DNA of 44,452 nt from Candidatus Krumholzibacteriota bacterium (GCA_030609325.1 JAUWCL010000028.1:1-44452); one strand, 5' to 3'; positions 1 through 9,254 are shown, counted from the stretch's first letter. The notes: generated by a model not told the origin, from the sequence alone. Numbers and translations are program-made.

Positions 1-4
1 AGAG

Positions 5-36
5 GGGCCCGGTGACAAGCCGGGCCCTGTATTTTT
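5..36 (+). terminator. Intrinsic terminator at left edge, plus-strand polarity
   Basis: An 8-bp perfect GC stem (GGGCCCGG at 5-12, CCGGGCCC at 20-27) with a 7-base loop is followed on the plus strand by TGTATTTTT, a U-run four bases after the stem. On the minus strand the stem is not followed by a T-run. It therefore best fits the end of a plus-strand gene beyond the left edge that converges on leuS. It could also act weakly in both directions. Confidence 0.6.
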
Positions 37-53
37 CCATTTCAGGAATGGCG

Positions 54-69
54 CATAATATATATTATG
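54..69. repeat. 16-bp perfect AT-rich palindrome
   Basis: CATAATATATATTATG is its own reverse complement and lies between the end of leuS and the plus-strand terminator. It could be a protein-binding site or simply a cruciform-prone sequence in a convergent intergenic space. No function is claimed. Confidence 0.5.
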
Positions 70-125
70 TTAACCACCTGATCCCTGTAATTCCCTTCAT
101 CAATAATTTTCTGTTTCCATTGTTG

Positions 126-2630
126 TTATACGACTATGTTGACGAGTCGCCCGGGGACGACGATTACCTTGCGTAAATCCTTATCCGCAACGAGTTCCTT
201 TATCTTGTCGTCCGCCAGCGCTAGTTTCTCGAGTTCTTCCTTCGACGCGTTTTTTGCGGCATCGATACGCGAGCGTACTTTGCCGTTCACCTGGACGACC
301 AGCGTGTAGGTGTCGGCCTTAAGCCATTCCGGATCCGCATCAGGCAGCCTCTGAAGAAATATCGATCCTTCATTTCCGATGCGCTCCCAGATCTCCTCGC
401 ACATGTGCGGCGACATCGGCGCCAGGAGCAACAGGATCGTACGTAAAGAATATCTGAACAGATTCAGCGCTCTGGCTTCGCCTGAGGAAAATTCTTCGTC
501 CTTCTCCATATACAGGTACATCTCGTTGACCAATTCCATCAGAGCACTTATCGCAGTGTTAAAATGAAACGAGCCGCCCAGGATGTCTCTTTTGACTCTA
601 TCCGTCGACTGCTGGGTCTTTCTGTACAGCGATTTCTGTATATCCGTGAACGTTTCGGGGTCGAATACGCCCGGATCTCCGTCAGATTCTAGTATCTCCC
701 TGTGGTTAGCGTAGAGTCTCCAGACCCTGTTGATGAATCTCGATGCGCCCTCGACGGCGCGGTCGTTCCACTCGGCGTCCTTTTCCGGCGGACCTATGAA
801 GAGCGTGTATATCCTCACAGTGTCGGCGCCGTATTTCTCGATCAGAGGTTTCGGATCTACTGTATTTCCAGCGCTTTTCGACATCTTTGCGCCGTTCCTC
901 GTAATCATTCCCTGCGTGAAAAGACTGCCGAAAGGCTCGTCGAAGGACATTAACTTCCTGTCATACAAGAACTTGACTATAAACCGGGAATAGAGCAGGT
1001 GCAGAATCGCGTGTTCTACCCCCCCTATATACTGATCTACAGGAAGCCATTTGTCGACGAGCTCCGAATCGAACGCCTTCTCGCCTTCATGCGGCGAGAG
1101 ATACCGCAGGAAGTACCAGCTCGAATCTACGAATGTGTCCATCGTATCGGTGTCCCTTTTCGCTTCTCCGCCGCAGACGGGACAGCACACGTTTACGAAA
1201 TCCTCCGATGCGGCCAGCGGCGACTTTCCATCGCCACTCGGCATAAATTCGATGTTATCGGGAAGCAGAACGGGCAGCTGGTCCTCAGGGACAGGCACTA
1301 TGCCGCATTTCCCGCAGTGTATCATCGGGATCGGCGCGCCCCAGTATCTCTGCCGTGAGATCAGCCAGTCCTTGAGCCTGTAATGAACTTTCCTATTTGC
1401 CAGCCCCTTCTCCGCGAGGAAATCGGTGATCTTTTCCATCGCCTCGCGGTTTCCCATGCCGTTGAACTGCTGCGAGTTGATCATCACGCCGTCACCGACG
1501 TATGCCTCGTTCATCTCGGCCGGTTCATCGCCTTCAGGAAGTATGACCTGGACCACTGGCATCTCTACGGGAGATTCCTGCACGAACTCGAAGTCCCTCT
1601 GGTCGTGAGCCGGAACGCCCATGACGACTCCCGTTCCGTAATCCATCAGGACGTAGCTTGCCAGGAAGACGGGGATCTTCCAGCCGGTGGCGGGATTGAC
1701 CGCGTAGCATCCTGTGAAGAAGCCCTCCTTCGTGAACACGGTCTTCTCGCGTTCCTGAAATCGGAGCTCTCTGGAATGGGCCACGAAAGCCTCACCCTCC
1801 TCCTTCTTCCCGCCTCTTTTGAGCATCCCGTCAGCGAGGGGATGATCGGCGGCGATCACGATGAACGTCGCTCCGTATATCGTATCAACGCGCGTCGTGA
1901 AGCAGTCGAGGTCCTCATCTCTTCCCTCCAGTGGAAAGGCGACCTCTACACCTTCCGAGCGGCCTATCCAGTTCTTCTGCATCACTCGAACGCGCTCCGG
2001 CCATTTGTCGAGCTTAGACAGATCTTCGAGGAGCCTGTCCGCGTATTTCGTTATCCTGAAGAACCACTGCCTGAGATCTTTTTGCTCGACCGTGCTGTCG
2101 CACCGCTCGCACTCTCCCCCTACGACCTGCTCATTGGCAAGAACGGTCTTGCAAGAGGGACACCAGTTGACCGAGGCCTCGGCCTGGTAGGCAAGCCCCG
2201 CCTCGAACAGTTCGCGAAACAGCCACTGCGTCCACTTGTAGTAATCGGGCTTGCAGGAGGCGACCTCTCTTGACCAGTCGTATATCACTCCCCACTGGTA
2301 GAACTGCTTCTTCATGTAGGCGATATTGTCCACGGTCCACTGCTCGGGCCTGATATTGTTCTTGATAGCGGCGTTCTCGGCCGGCAATCCAAACGAGTCC
2401 CAGCCCATAGGCGCCAGAACGTTCTTGCCTTCCATCATCTTGTATCTCGCCAGGGCGTCCCCGATGATATAGTTTCTCCCGTGCCCCACGTGCAGGTATC
2501 CCGAAGGGTACGGGAACATCATGAGGCAATAATACTTGTCTTTAGTGTCGACCGAATCGCAGCGGAACAGATCGCCCCAGCGCTCCTGCCACTTGCTCTC
2601 AGTTTCCCTGAAGGGGAAGAAATCCTCCAT
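126..2630 (-). CDS. leuS: Leucine-tRNA ligase
   Basis: Charges tRNA-Leu with leucine in the cytoplasm. The 834-residue protein is a full-length bacterial LeuRS. The class I HIGH-type signature is in [15 protein letters not shown] (about residues 40-54) and the KMSKS loop is in [12 protein letters not shown] (about residues 577-588). Between them lie a zinc-ribbon-like Cys set (CPSC and CERC, about 157-178) and the CP1 editing insertion. The C-terminal part carries the tRNA-binding anticodon domain and ends in the usual VNGKVRSRI region. The ATG shares one base with the upstream stop (TAATG), so translation is probably coupled to the TusA-like gene. It is the last gene of the run that starts at the sensor kinase. 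Confidence 0.98.
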   Translation of the reverse strand: MEDFFPFRETESKWQERWGDLFRCDSVDTKDKYYCLMMFPYPSGYLHVGHGRNYIIGDALARYKMMEGKNVLAPMGWDSFGLPAENAAIKNNIRPEQWTVDNIAYMKKQFYQWGVIYDWSREVASCKPDYYKWTQWLFRELFEAGLAYQAEASVNWCPSCKTVLANEQVVGGECERCDSTVEQKDLRQWFFRITKYADRLLEDLSKLDKWPERVRVMQKNWIGRSEGVEVAFPLEGRDEDLDCFTTRVDTIYGATFIVIAADHPLADGMLKRGGKKEEGEAFVAHSRELRFQEREKTVFTKEGFFTGCYAVNPATGWKIPVFLASYVLMDYGTGVVMGVPAHDQRDFEFVQESPVEMPVVQVILPEGDEPAEMNEAYVGDGVMINSQQFNGMGNREAMEKITDFLAEKGLANRKVHYRLKDWLISRQRYWGAPIPMIHCGKCGIVPVPEDQLPVLLPDNIEFMPSGDGKSPLAASEDFVNVCCPVCGGEAKRDTDTMDTFVDSSWYFLRYLSPHEGEKAFDSELVDKWLPVDQYIGGVEHAILHLLYSRFIVKFLYDRKLMSFDEPFGSLFTQGMITRNGAKMSKSAGNTVDPKPLIEKYGADTVRIYTLFIGPPEKDAEWNDRAVEGASRFINRVWRLYANHREILESDGDPGVFDPETFTDIQKSLYRKTQQSTDRVKRDILGGSFHFNTAISALMELVNEMYLYMEKDEEFSSGEARALNLFRYSLRTILLLLAPMSPHMCEEIWERIGNEGSIFLQRLPDADPEWLKADTYTLVVQVNGKVRSRIDAAKNASKEELEKLALADDKIKELVADKDLRKVIVVPGRLVNIVV

Positions 2631-2875
2631 TATGCGTCTTCTCCGAATTCAGTCAGGTCCACGACTACATGTATGTCGTCTCCGGCGCGATCTATCTCCA
2701 CGTCCGCATCCATGCCGGCAAAGTATGTCACGAGTTCGTCAGCCGCATCCTCGCCGGAGACGATTACCCTCAGGCGTCCGCCCCTGAACTCATCCAGCCT
2801 CTTCTTGACGAGCAGCAGCGGCCCCGGCGGGTTCAGCCCCCTGGCGATTATCCTCTTCTCTTCGCTGCCTGCCAT
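2630..2875 (-). CDS. TusA/SirA-like small protein lacking the catalytic Cys
   Basis: An 81-residue protein with the size and pattern of the TusA (SirA, YeeD) sulfur-carrier fold: an N-terminal [17 protein letters not shown] segment, then the beta-alpha-beta-beta body ending DDIHVVVDL. In known TusA proteins the first motif is GLxCPxP and its cysteine carries the persulfide. Here that position is proline (residue 16, codon 2828-2830), so sulfur transfer by the usual chemistry seems impossible. The Pro-x-Pro part and the following Lys pair remain. The ATG is preceded by GGGAGG about nine bases upstream, and the stop overlaps the leuS start by one base. Family assignment comes from the motif only; the role is unknown. 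Confidence 0.7.
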   Translation of the reverse strand: MAGSEEKRIIARGLNPPGPLLLVKKRLDEFRGGRLRVIVSGEDAADELVTYFAGMDADVEIDRAGDDIHVVVDLTEFGEDA

Positions 2876-2958
2876 AGCAATCAGCCTCCCTCCCCCTCAC
2901 GGGAGATGATGTGACTTCATCATCATATATCAGAAGATAGGGATACGGGCATCCTGTC

Positions 2959-3300
2959 TCAAGCCGATTCGAGCATAGACTTGAGTTTTTCCTCTATAGC
3001 TTCCTTCGTGAGCGAACCAACGGCGCTGTCCACGATCTCGCCACCGTTGAAGAAAAGAAGCATGGGAATGCTCCTTACCGAATACCGGTTGGCCGTCTGA
3101 TTGCTTTCGTTTACGTCGACCTTGAAGAACGAAACCTTTCCGTCGTAATCGGATGCTACATCGTGCAGTATTTCGTCCAGTTTTTTGCATGGAACGCACC
3201 ACGTTGCCCAGAAATCGACTACAGCCGGCTTTCCGGATTCCAGGACGACATCGACGAATTCCTGGTCAGAGACCTTTTTCACCTTTGTATCGGTGCTCAT
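2959..3300 (-). CDS. trxA: Thioredoxin
   Basis: A cytoplasmic thiol-disulfide reductant of 113 residues, close to the usual length. The active site is WCVPC (within FWATWCVPCKK, Cys 35 and 38) where the classic form is WCGPC. The cis-proline region SIPMLLFFNGGE and the C-terminal helix are intact. I prefer the ATG at 3300 because GGGGGTGA lies just upstream. An in-frame GTG at 3309 would add only three residues. It sits between holA and the TusA-like gene in the same direction, with an 83-base gap after its stop that contains a short hairpin without a U-run. Confidence 0.93.
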   Translation of the reverse strand: MSTDTKVKKVSDQEFVDVVLESGKPAVVDFWATWCVPCKKLDEILHDVASDYDGKVSFFKVDVNESNQTANRYSVRSIPMLLFFNGGEIVDSAVGSLTKEAIEEKLKSMLESA

Positions 3301-3328
3301 GAGCTTCACCCCCGCATTATCAGATTCC

Positions 3329-4363
3329 TTATGCCGCGCCTGCCCTTCCCGCTTCCCGGTCGATCAGCCTGCCGTTCATCGAGTGAAGTATAGCGCTGTC
3401 GAGGAGGAGTTCCTCTGGAAACGCCGTACTCTTCATGAGAATCTCGGTTGTCCTCAGGTTCTCCAGCCAGTTCATTACCTCGCGAGTCTTCAGCCTGCCG
3501 GCCTCAGCCTTTAGCTTATCGTATCTGTAACCTCCTCCACCCTGTCCCGCCTTGATACGCAGCAGGGCCAGAAAGTGGTGTATCAACTGGTAGACTACAA
3601 CAGAGGGCCTTTCCGCACCAGAAGTAATGATGCCGGACAAGATCATCAGCACGGAGGCCGGATCGCCCTTTCCGATACTGTCAAGCATGTCGAAGACGCT
3701 CCTCATCCTGTAGCTGCCAATCACGGACGCCACATCCTTCACGGTTACGCGCCCACCCTCGAAAGCCACGCCGAGCTTGTCCAGCTCGTTGCTGAGATTG
3801 TAGAGGTTCGTTCCAGCGCTCGAGAGCAGGCTGCTGACAGCCCTGTCGTCCATCTCGAAGTTGAGTCGTTTCGCCCTCGTGGAGACCCACTTTCTCACCC
3901 CGCTGTCGTTAAGGCGGTCGAACTGGATCACCCTGCCCCTGGCCTTGACCGTCTTCTCCAACGCGGCGAAATCCCTTGGTGGCCTGATCCTCCTCCCCTT
4001 GTCGTCGTGAGTGGCGAAGAGGAGGATGACTATCGTCGAATCGACGGGTTCGCTGCAGTATTCGACAAGCTGCTTCCACCTGCCCTTCAACCGCTCCAGC
4101 TCACGGATGATCATGACCCTCCGGTCCGAGAGAAACGGGAAGGAACGGGCCGTAGAGACAAAGGTCTTCATATCGATCTCGGAACCGTGGTTGACGCTGA
4201 GGTTGAAACTCCTCATGTCCTTCTGGACGAACCTGACGGCCAGACGCGTCGCCATCTCCTCCATCACAAGGTACTCCTCGCCCATGAGAAGATATACCGG
4301 CAGCGCCTCTCCCGAGTCGATCTCCGCGAATGTTTTCCTGTAGTAGTCGAGTCCGGCTCTCAT
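3329..4363 (-). CDS. holA: DNA polymerase III subunit delta
   Basis: A clamp-loader subunit that opens the beta sliding clamp. The 344 residues match the family length. The N-terminal part resembles a degenerate AAA+ domain (ALPVYLLMGEEYLVMEE, about residues 19-35), and the helical collar domain contains the typical LSNELDKL helix (about residues 197-204) and a C-terminal region rich in Leu and Ile. It has no functional Walker A, as expected for delta. It begins three bases after the lptE stop; the lptE-holA pair is a widely conserved neighbourhood that usually also includes leuS, which is present here three genes downstream. Confidence 0.92.
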   Translation of the reverse strand: MRAGLDYYRKTFAEIDSGEALPVYLLMGEEYLVMEEMATRLAVRFVQKDMRSFNLSVNHGSEIDMKTFVSTARSFPFLSDRRVMIIRELERLKGRWKQLVEYCSEPVDSTIVILLFATHDDKGRRIRPPRDFAALEKTVKARGRVIQFDRLNDSGVRKWVSTRAKRLNFEMDDRAVSSLLSSAGTNLYNLSNELDKLGVAFEGGRVTVKDVASVIGSYRMRSVFDMLDSIGKGDPASVLMILSGIITSGAERPSVVVYQLIHHFLALLRIKAGQGGGGYRYDKLKAEAGRLKTREVMNWLENLRTTEILMKSTAFPEELLLDSAILHSMNGRLIDREAGRAGAA

Positions 4364-4366
4364 GGC

Positions 4367-4882
4367 CTACCAGTCCTGAACGGTTGCGGCGATTATGCCC
4401 TCGACGAGATCCTGGTAGACCTCTTCGAGAGCTTTCTCGTAGTTCTGGTCTCCGGTCGTTTCCAGATAGTAATCACCGTGCGCCCTTATCACCTTGTTCT
4501 CGTAGATGTACTCGTTCTGTGAGGGGCTGAATAGCGACACCTGTATCTCAATCAGCAGACGGTACTGATCGGCCTGTATCTGTGTCTCGGTATGTTCGAA
4601 CGTGAACGGCGTATTCCTGAATTTCATGACCGCGCCTTCGAGGGTCGCGTCTGCCTCTGTCTCGTCGACGACCTTCAGCGTGTTGTCCTTCACGATCCCG
4701 AGTATTATCTGGTCAGTGATCTCGATCTCCACGTCGGGCTCGGAAGTCTTGTTCGATAAATACGGCACCGAGATCCTGGCAATGTCGCCGGCCGTTCTGC
4801 TCGTCGTCCTGTAATACGAGCATGACGAGGCGATAAAAACTCCCGCCAGCGCGATGGTCATTGCTAGAGCCCTGCTATTCAT
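4367..4882 (-). CDS. lptE: LptE-like LPS assembly lipoprotein
   Basis: Outer-membrane lipoprotein predicted to partner LptD in placing lipopolysaccharide at the cell surface. A 171-residue protein with a short signal peptide and lipobox IASSC directly followed by SYY. The body has the LptE-type pattern: ISVPYLSNKTSEPDVE, then a DATLEGAVMKF strand, then a YRLLIEIQVSLF strand, and a conserved C-terminal helix with LVEGIIA. I chose the ATG at 4882: GGTGG lies eight bases upstream, it overlaps the regulator stop by eight bases, and it gives a compact signal peptide. An upstream ATG at 4897 is possible. Family call from pattern and from the neighbouring holA. Confidence 0.8.
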   Translation of the reverse strand: MNSRALAMTIALAGVFIASSCSYYRTTSRTAGDIARISVPYLSNKTSEPDVEIEITDQIILGIVKDNTLKVVDETEADATLEGAVMKFRNTPFTFEHTETQIQADQYRLLIEIQVSLFSPSQNEYIYENKVIRAHGDYYLETTGDQNYEKALEEVYQDLVEGIIAATVQDW

Positions 4883-6296
4883 CCTCGTTTCCACCATGTC
4901 CCATATCGAAGTTTTTCAGCCTGTATCTGAGCTTGTCGCGTTTCAGGCGCAGGAGCCTCGCGGCCCTGCTCTGATTCCCGCCGACTTCCTTCATCGCCTT
5001 GGATATCAATTCCATCTCCGTATCCCTGACCAATTCCTCGAATTCTATGCCGTCACCGGGGAACGGCCTCCCGAGCGCGACTTCAAGCTGCTGCACTACA
5101 GATTTCCGGGTGGCGTCAGAACCGCCGCTGCGTATGCTCTCGGGCAGATGCGCCGGTCTCAGGACGTAATCGTCCTCGAGGAGAACTATCCTCTCGACTA
5201 TGTTCTTTAACTCGCGGATGTTTCCCGGCCACGGATAGGAAAGGATCATCTCGAACGTCTCGTCTTCCACCTCGCCGAAGTTCTTGTTGAACTGCTTGTT
5301 GAACTTGTTGAGAAAATGCTTGAGCAGAACGAATATGTCCTCCTTGCGCTCACGCAGCGGTGGGATGAAGATCGGAATCACCTTGAGCCTGTAATAGAGA
5401 TCCTCGCGGAATGTCTTCTCCCGGACTGCCGTCTCGAGATCCTTGTTTGTCGCGGATATGATCCTGACGCTGACCTTTATATCTTTGGTCCCCCCTACCC
5501 TCCTGAATGTCATACGTTCGAGCACCCTCAGAAGCTTCACCTGAATAGTGAGGCTCATCTCCCCGATCTCGTCGAGGAACAGGGTGCCCTTGTGGGCTAG
5601 TTCGAGCAGCCCTACCTTCTGGGCCTTCGCATCGGTAAAGGCTCCCTTCTCGTGCCCGAAGAGCTCGCTCTCAAGAAGCTCCTCGGGCAGAGAGGCACAG
5701 TTGATCTCGAGAAAAGCCTTGTCATGCCGGGGGCTGTAGCGGTGGATCATGTTGGCGATTATTTCCTTGCCCGTCCCGCTCTCGCCCTGGATGAGGATCG
5801 TCGTGGTCTCGCTCTGCGCTACCGTCTGCACTACGCCGTAGATCTCCTTCATCCGGGCGCTCTCCCCGGGGACGTATCCGTCCATGTCGATCTTGAGCCT
5901 GCGCCTGAGCTGGAAGAGTTCCCTGTTCAGCTTCTGTGACTCCAGTCCCTTCTCGACTGTCAGGAGCAGCTGCTCGAGGTTCACCGGTTTGCTGACAAAA
6001 TCGAAGGCGCCCTTCTTTATGGCGGATACCGCGGTCTCTATGTCACCAAAGGCAGTCAGCATTATGACGCTGACCTCGGGGACCTCTTCCTTCACCCGCT
6101 GAAGGACCTCGATTCCGTTGATATCGGGAAGTTTCAGGTCGAGCAGGATCAGGTCGGGCAGCTCGCTTCTCGTCAGCTCTAGCGCCTCTTCACCGGTGGC
6201 GGCTGTAAGGGCCTCATACCCCTCGTCCCTCAGCGTCTTTTCAAGAAACAGACGTATGGTGTCTTCGTCATCTACCAGAAGCACTACCGGTTTCAA
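4875..6296 (-). CDS. Sigma-54 activating response regulator, NtrC type
   Basis: Phosphorylation-controlled activator of sigma-54 RNA polymerase, 473 residues. Receiver domain about 1-120 with phosphoacceptor Asp53 (in LLDLKLPD) and Lys103. Central AAA+ domain about 143-375 with Walker A GESGTGKE (171-178), the sigma-54 contact loop GAFTDA (218-223) and Walker B LFLDEIGEM. C-terminal Fis-type helix-turn-helix (about 430-465, GGNQSRAARLLRLKRDKLRYRL). The start is TTG with GGGAGG five bases upstream, and it overlaps the kinase gene by 29 bases, so the two are translated together and surely form a pair. Targets are not stated by the sequence, but two sigma-54-like promoters lie within 13 kb (see 9318-9333 and 19055-19070). 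Confidence 0.95.
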   Translation of the reverse strand: MKPVVLLVDDEDTIRLFLEKTLRDEGYEALTAATGEEALELTRSELPDLILLDLKLPDINGIEVLQRVKEEVPEVSVIMLTAFGDIETAVSAIKKGAFDFVSKPVNLEQLLLTVEKGLESQKLNRELFQLRRRLKIDMDGYVPGESARMKEIYGVVQTVAQSETTTILIQGESGTGKEIIANMIHRYSPRHDKAFLEINCASLPEELLESELFGHEKGAFTDAKAQKVGLLELAHKGTLFLDEIGEMSLTIQVKLLRVLERMTFRRVGGTKDIKVSVRIISATNKDLETAVREKTFREDLYYRLKVIPIFIPPLRERKEDIFVLLKHFLNKFNKQFNKNFGEVEDETFEMILSYPWPGNIRELKNIVERIVLLEDDYVLRPAHLPESIRSGGSDATRKSVVQQLEVALGRPFPGDGIEFEELVRDTEMELISKAMKEVGGNQSRAARLLRLKRDKLRYRLKNFDMGHGGNEDE

Positions 6297-8352
6297 CTTT
6301 TCCTCCCTGTACTGGACGCGTCACAGGCAGATAGACGCGGAATATCGTACCATCACCGGGCTCCGAAATCACCTTTATACACCCCTGATGGTGCTGAATT
6401 ATACTGTGAGTCACGAAAAGCCCCAATCCCGTCCCTCCCTTCTTCCTCGAGAAAAACGGCAGGAATATTTTCTGTTTGTCCCTCCCGTCTATCCCCGGTC
6501 CGTCGTCCGCAACATCTATTATGAAGAGATCCTTCCCTCGCTGCCTCCGCACCTCGGGATCGCTGTCGTCGAACGGGTTCACCTTTACGCTGACCTTCCC
6601 CCCCTCATCGACCGCCTCTGCCGCGTTCTTGATCAGATTGATCAGCACCTGAGTGATCTGGTCGGGATCGACCACGACCTTCGAGATGTCGGGTGCGATA
6701 CTGCTGCTGAACTTTACCTTCCTGGACTCTATGACATCGCTGACAGACTTGTACGATTTCTCGACGATCATGGCCAGGTCGGATTCCTGATACAGGAGAT
6801 CCCGCGGCTTGGCAACCTTGAAGAGATCCGTGATTATCCTGTTGAGCCTCGCCACCTCGCCGAGTATATGCGAGATGTTCTCCTTTTGCTCCTCGTTCAG
6901 TTCGGAGCTCCGGTCGAGATACTGGATACCAGCTGCTATACCTGTAAGGGGGTTTCTGATCTCGTGGGCGATTGCCGAAGTGAAGCGTCCGAGAACGGCA
7001 AGGTTGTCCAGGTGCCTGATCGCCTCTTCCATCCTCTTTATCTCGCTTAGATCGGAGAAGAGGACGATTGCTCCCTGTGTCTCGTTGTCGTCACCTATGA
7101 GCCTGGACACATTCATCCTGACCGGCATGCAGGAATCCTCCGGATGCATGAGGTAAGCCTCGTGAAACGCTATCGGATCCTTAGTACCCAGCGCCATGAA
7201 GACCGGTGAGCCGTTGCGTCCCTTTCCCGAATCGTCATCGCTGATAAGCTCGTCGATATGCCTGGAGAGTATCTCCTGCTCGTCGAGCCCGCTCATCTCT
7301 CTCGCGCTCCTGTTGGCGAACGTTACGTTCCCTTCCATATCGGCCACGATCAGCCCGTGCATCATCCCCTCGAAGACCTTTTCCCGGAATCTCTCCTCCT
7401 GGCGCAGCTCCTGGTAGAGCATCCAGTTCTCCATGTTCGAGCCGACGAGGGATCCGACCGTCTCTACTGTGACCTGGTCTATGTTAGTCAGTGAGGTGGC
7501 CCTGTATCCGTCCGTAACGATAAGCGCGCCGAGAAGCGGCAGGTCGGGGCATGACAGGCATTCGGTGCGGGTCAGGAGGGACGTCAGCTCGCCGGAGGCC
7601 TTGTCGAAGTTCCCCGTCTGTCTGAGGATACAGGAATCGTTCTCGCAGCATTTCCAGTCGCCTGAGGATTTCATCAGAGGCACGCAGATATATGACTCCA
7701 TCGTACTGCCCGGGAAGAGCATTTCCCCCTCGACGTCTATCAGGGGGTGCATCCTGACATCCTTGATGAGAAAGGCTTTCCCTGTGGCCAGGGAGTTCCT
7801 GACAACCCCGTCCAGATCCTCAAGCCCGAAGTTCACGACGCGGCGTACGAGCTTGGTGACCCTCTCGATCGTCACAATAGCCTGGAAACACTGCTTCTTT
7901 CTGCGGAGTATTATGAATGCCGCTTCCTTGTAGCCCACGCCATGCACCAGATAATCGAAGACAGAATCGACCAGCTTTTTCTCGTCCAGTGAGCTTATGA
8001 TGCTCCGTCCGATCTCCTTAAGGCTGAGCAACTGGATATTCTTTTCCACGAGCTTGAAGAGGGTCCTCTCGAGGTCGGTCAGGAGGGTGATTATCATCCT
8101 GTAGAAGACGTCGTCGCCCGTGTCCCCGATATTCTCGTCGAGAAAGAGCCCTTCGCTTTTGAGATTCGACAGCCGCTTCTGGATGTTCTCTATCCGCTTT
8201 CCGCGCAATCGCCTCCGCCTCCAGCCGACGAGAGCGACCACGGCGAGCCCCGCCGGGATGAGAAACCAGGCGGACGGGGGCCACAGTACGGCAGATACGA
8301 GAAAAACCGTATATATAATGGCCATCAAGAGATAATCGTGCATCCAACGCAT
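6268..8352 (-). CDS. Sensor histidine kinase with GAF and PAS domains
   Basis: Membrane sensor kinase of 694 residues. Two hydrophobic segments at the N-terminus (about residues 8-45) with a very short loop are followed by a basic stretch and a coiled region. A GAF domain spans about 115-310 and carries a cluster of five cysteines (CC-x4-C and CLSC). A PAS domain (about 325-440) precedes the dimerisation domain with the H-box HEIRNPL, the N-box NLIKNAAEAV and the G-boxes DDGPGI and GGTGLGL. The ATG at 8352 is preceded by GGTGA, which favours it over an in-frame GTG at 8361. It has its own sigma-70-like promoter and overlaps its regulator. Architecture recalls the PrsK kinases of PEP-CTERM polysaccharide loci but with only two membrane segments; the ligand is unknown. 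Confidence 0.94.
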   Translation of the reverse strand: MRWMHDYLLMAIIYTVFLVSAVLWPPSAWFLIPAGLAVVALVGWRRRRLRGKRIENIQKRLSNLKSEGLFLDENIGDTGDDVFYRMIITLLTDLERTLFKLVEKNIQLLSLKEIGRSIISSLDEKKLVDSVFDYLVHGVGYKEAAFIILRRKKQCFQAIVTIERVTKLVRRVVNFGLEDLDGVVRNSLATGKAFLIKDVRMHPLIDVEGEMLFPGSTMESYICVPLMKSSGDWKCCENDSCILRQTGNFDKASGELTSLLTRTECLSCPDLPLLGALIVTDGYRATSLTNIDQVTVETVGSLVGSNMENWMLYQELRQEERFREKVFEGMMHGLIVADMEGNVTFANRSAREMSGLDEQEILSRHIDELISDDDSGKGRNGSPVFMALGTKDPIAFHEAYLMHPEDSCMPVRMNVSRLIGDDNETQGAIVLFSDLSEIKRMEEAIRHLDNLAVLGRFTSAIAHEIRNPLTGIAAGIQYLDRSSELNEEQKENISHILGEVARLNRIITDLFKVAKPRDLLYQESDLAMIVEKSYKSVSDVIESRKVKFSSSIAPDISKVVVDPDQITQVLINLIKNAAEAVDEGGKVSVKVNPFDDSDPEVRRQRGKDLFIIDVADDGPGIDGRDKQKIFLPFFSRKKGGTGLGLFVTHSIIQHHQGCIKVISEPGDGTIFRVYLPVTRPVQGGKVETGSASGR

Positions 8353-8370
8353 ATAAGTCACCAGTGATAG

Positions 8371-8399
8371 ATTTTAAAGGCGAATTTGAGTGTAGTCAA
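8371..8399 (-). promoter_or_regulatory. Sigma-70-type promoter for the kinase-regulator operon
   Basis: On the minus strand TTGACT (8394-8399) and TAAAAT (8371-8376) are separated by exactly 17 bases. Start of transcription would be about seven bases further on, leaving a leader of fewer than 20 bases before the kinase ATG. It would drive the kinase, regulator, lptE, holA, trxA, TusA-like and leuS run. Confidence 0.65.
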
Positions 8400-8438
8400 G
8401 TAATTGCGACGGACGTGCGGATCACGGTGAATGACCCC

Positions 8439-9254
8439 TCAGCAGGCGCCTTTCCCCGATATGACGACGTAGACCGTCTTGAAAAGGATATTGATCTCCT
8501 GGGGTAGGGAGAGTTGAGAGATATACTTGAGATCGTAGTAGAGCTTCCCCTTCATCTTCTCCACCGTATCGGCATAGCCGTCCTCGACCTGTGCGAGTCC
8601 GGTGATCCCGGGCTTGACCTTCAGTCTCAGCGGGAATTCGGGCACTTCCTGGCGGACCTGGTTGATGAAGAAGGACCTCTCGGGTCTCGGCCCGACGATG
8701 CTCATGTCGCCCCTGATGACATTGATGAACTGCGGGATCTCGTCGATCCGCGTGCGGCGGAGCAGGTAACCGATCTTCGTTATCCTCGAATCGCCCTTGC
8801 TGGAAAGTTCCGGTCCCGTCTTTTCCGCGTCGATACGCATTGTCCTGAGCTTGTATATGTTGAACGGCTTGCCGTTGTGGATCTTCTTCCGCCTGTCGTT
8901 GTCCCTTCTCCGGTCGGGTCCGTCGTATCCATCCGAGATGTATCTCCGGCGGTCGCTCTTTCTCCTGTTCAGCCCTATCCTCTCCTGCTGGAAGAAGACC
9001 GATCCGGAGGACTCAAGCCTTATGAGAACAGCAACCACCATGATGACCGGCGAAAGGAGCATAAGCGCCGCTCCGGCGAAAATGACGTCGAAAATCCTCT
9101 TGATCCTCTCGGACGCCGAGGACATCCCCGTATCATCTCTGCCGACGATGCCGGCCAGGTATCCGATGTCGCTGACAAAAGGATCCAGAGCGATCCTTGC
9201 CATCGGAATCGACATGTCGAGATTGCTCACAGCTGTTCTGTTGAATACTACCAA
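8439..9254 (-). CDS. Polyprenyl-phosphate sugar-1-phosphate transferase
   Basis: Initiates repeat-unit synthesis by moving a sugar phosphate from a UDP-sugar to the lipid carrier at the inner membrane. The 271 residues show the conserved core: KRIFDVIFAGAALMLLSPV membrane helix (about 52-70), then RLESSGSVFFQQERIGLN, KLRTMR, the DE-P region RIDEIPQFINVIRGDMSI and GPRPERSFF, ending with GITGLAQV. It lacks the four-helix N-terminus of WcaJ-type enzymes. A basic insertion of about 31 residues splits the core after IGLN. The start is uncertain: TTG at 9254, or ATG at 9215. It is the last gene of the polysaccharide cluster and has a sigma-54-like promoter upstream. Confidence 0.92.
   Translation of the reverse strand: MVVFNRTAVSNLDMSIPMARIALDPFVSDIGYLAGIVGRDDTGMSSASERIKRIFDVIFAGAALMLLSPVIMVVAVLIRLESSGSVFFQQERIGLNRRKSDRRRYISDGYDGPDRRRDNDRRKKIHNGKPFNIYKLRTMRIDAEKTGPELSSKGDSRITKIGYLLRRTRIDEIPQFINVIRGDMSIVGPRPERSFFINQVRQEVPEFPLRLKVKPGITGLAQVEDGYADTVEKMKGKLYYDLKYISQLSLPQEINILFKTVYVVISGKGAC

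Noticed and set aside
1383-2273. Plus-strand open frame of 296 codons inside leuS
   Set aside because: Antisense shadow of a well-conserved gene; no recognisable domain. The same applies to the other long plus-strand frames (3575-4522, 8514-9434, 33482-34630, 35872-36879, 38405-39778, 42916-44148).
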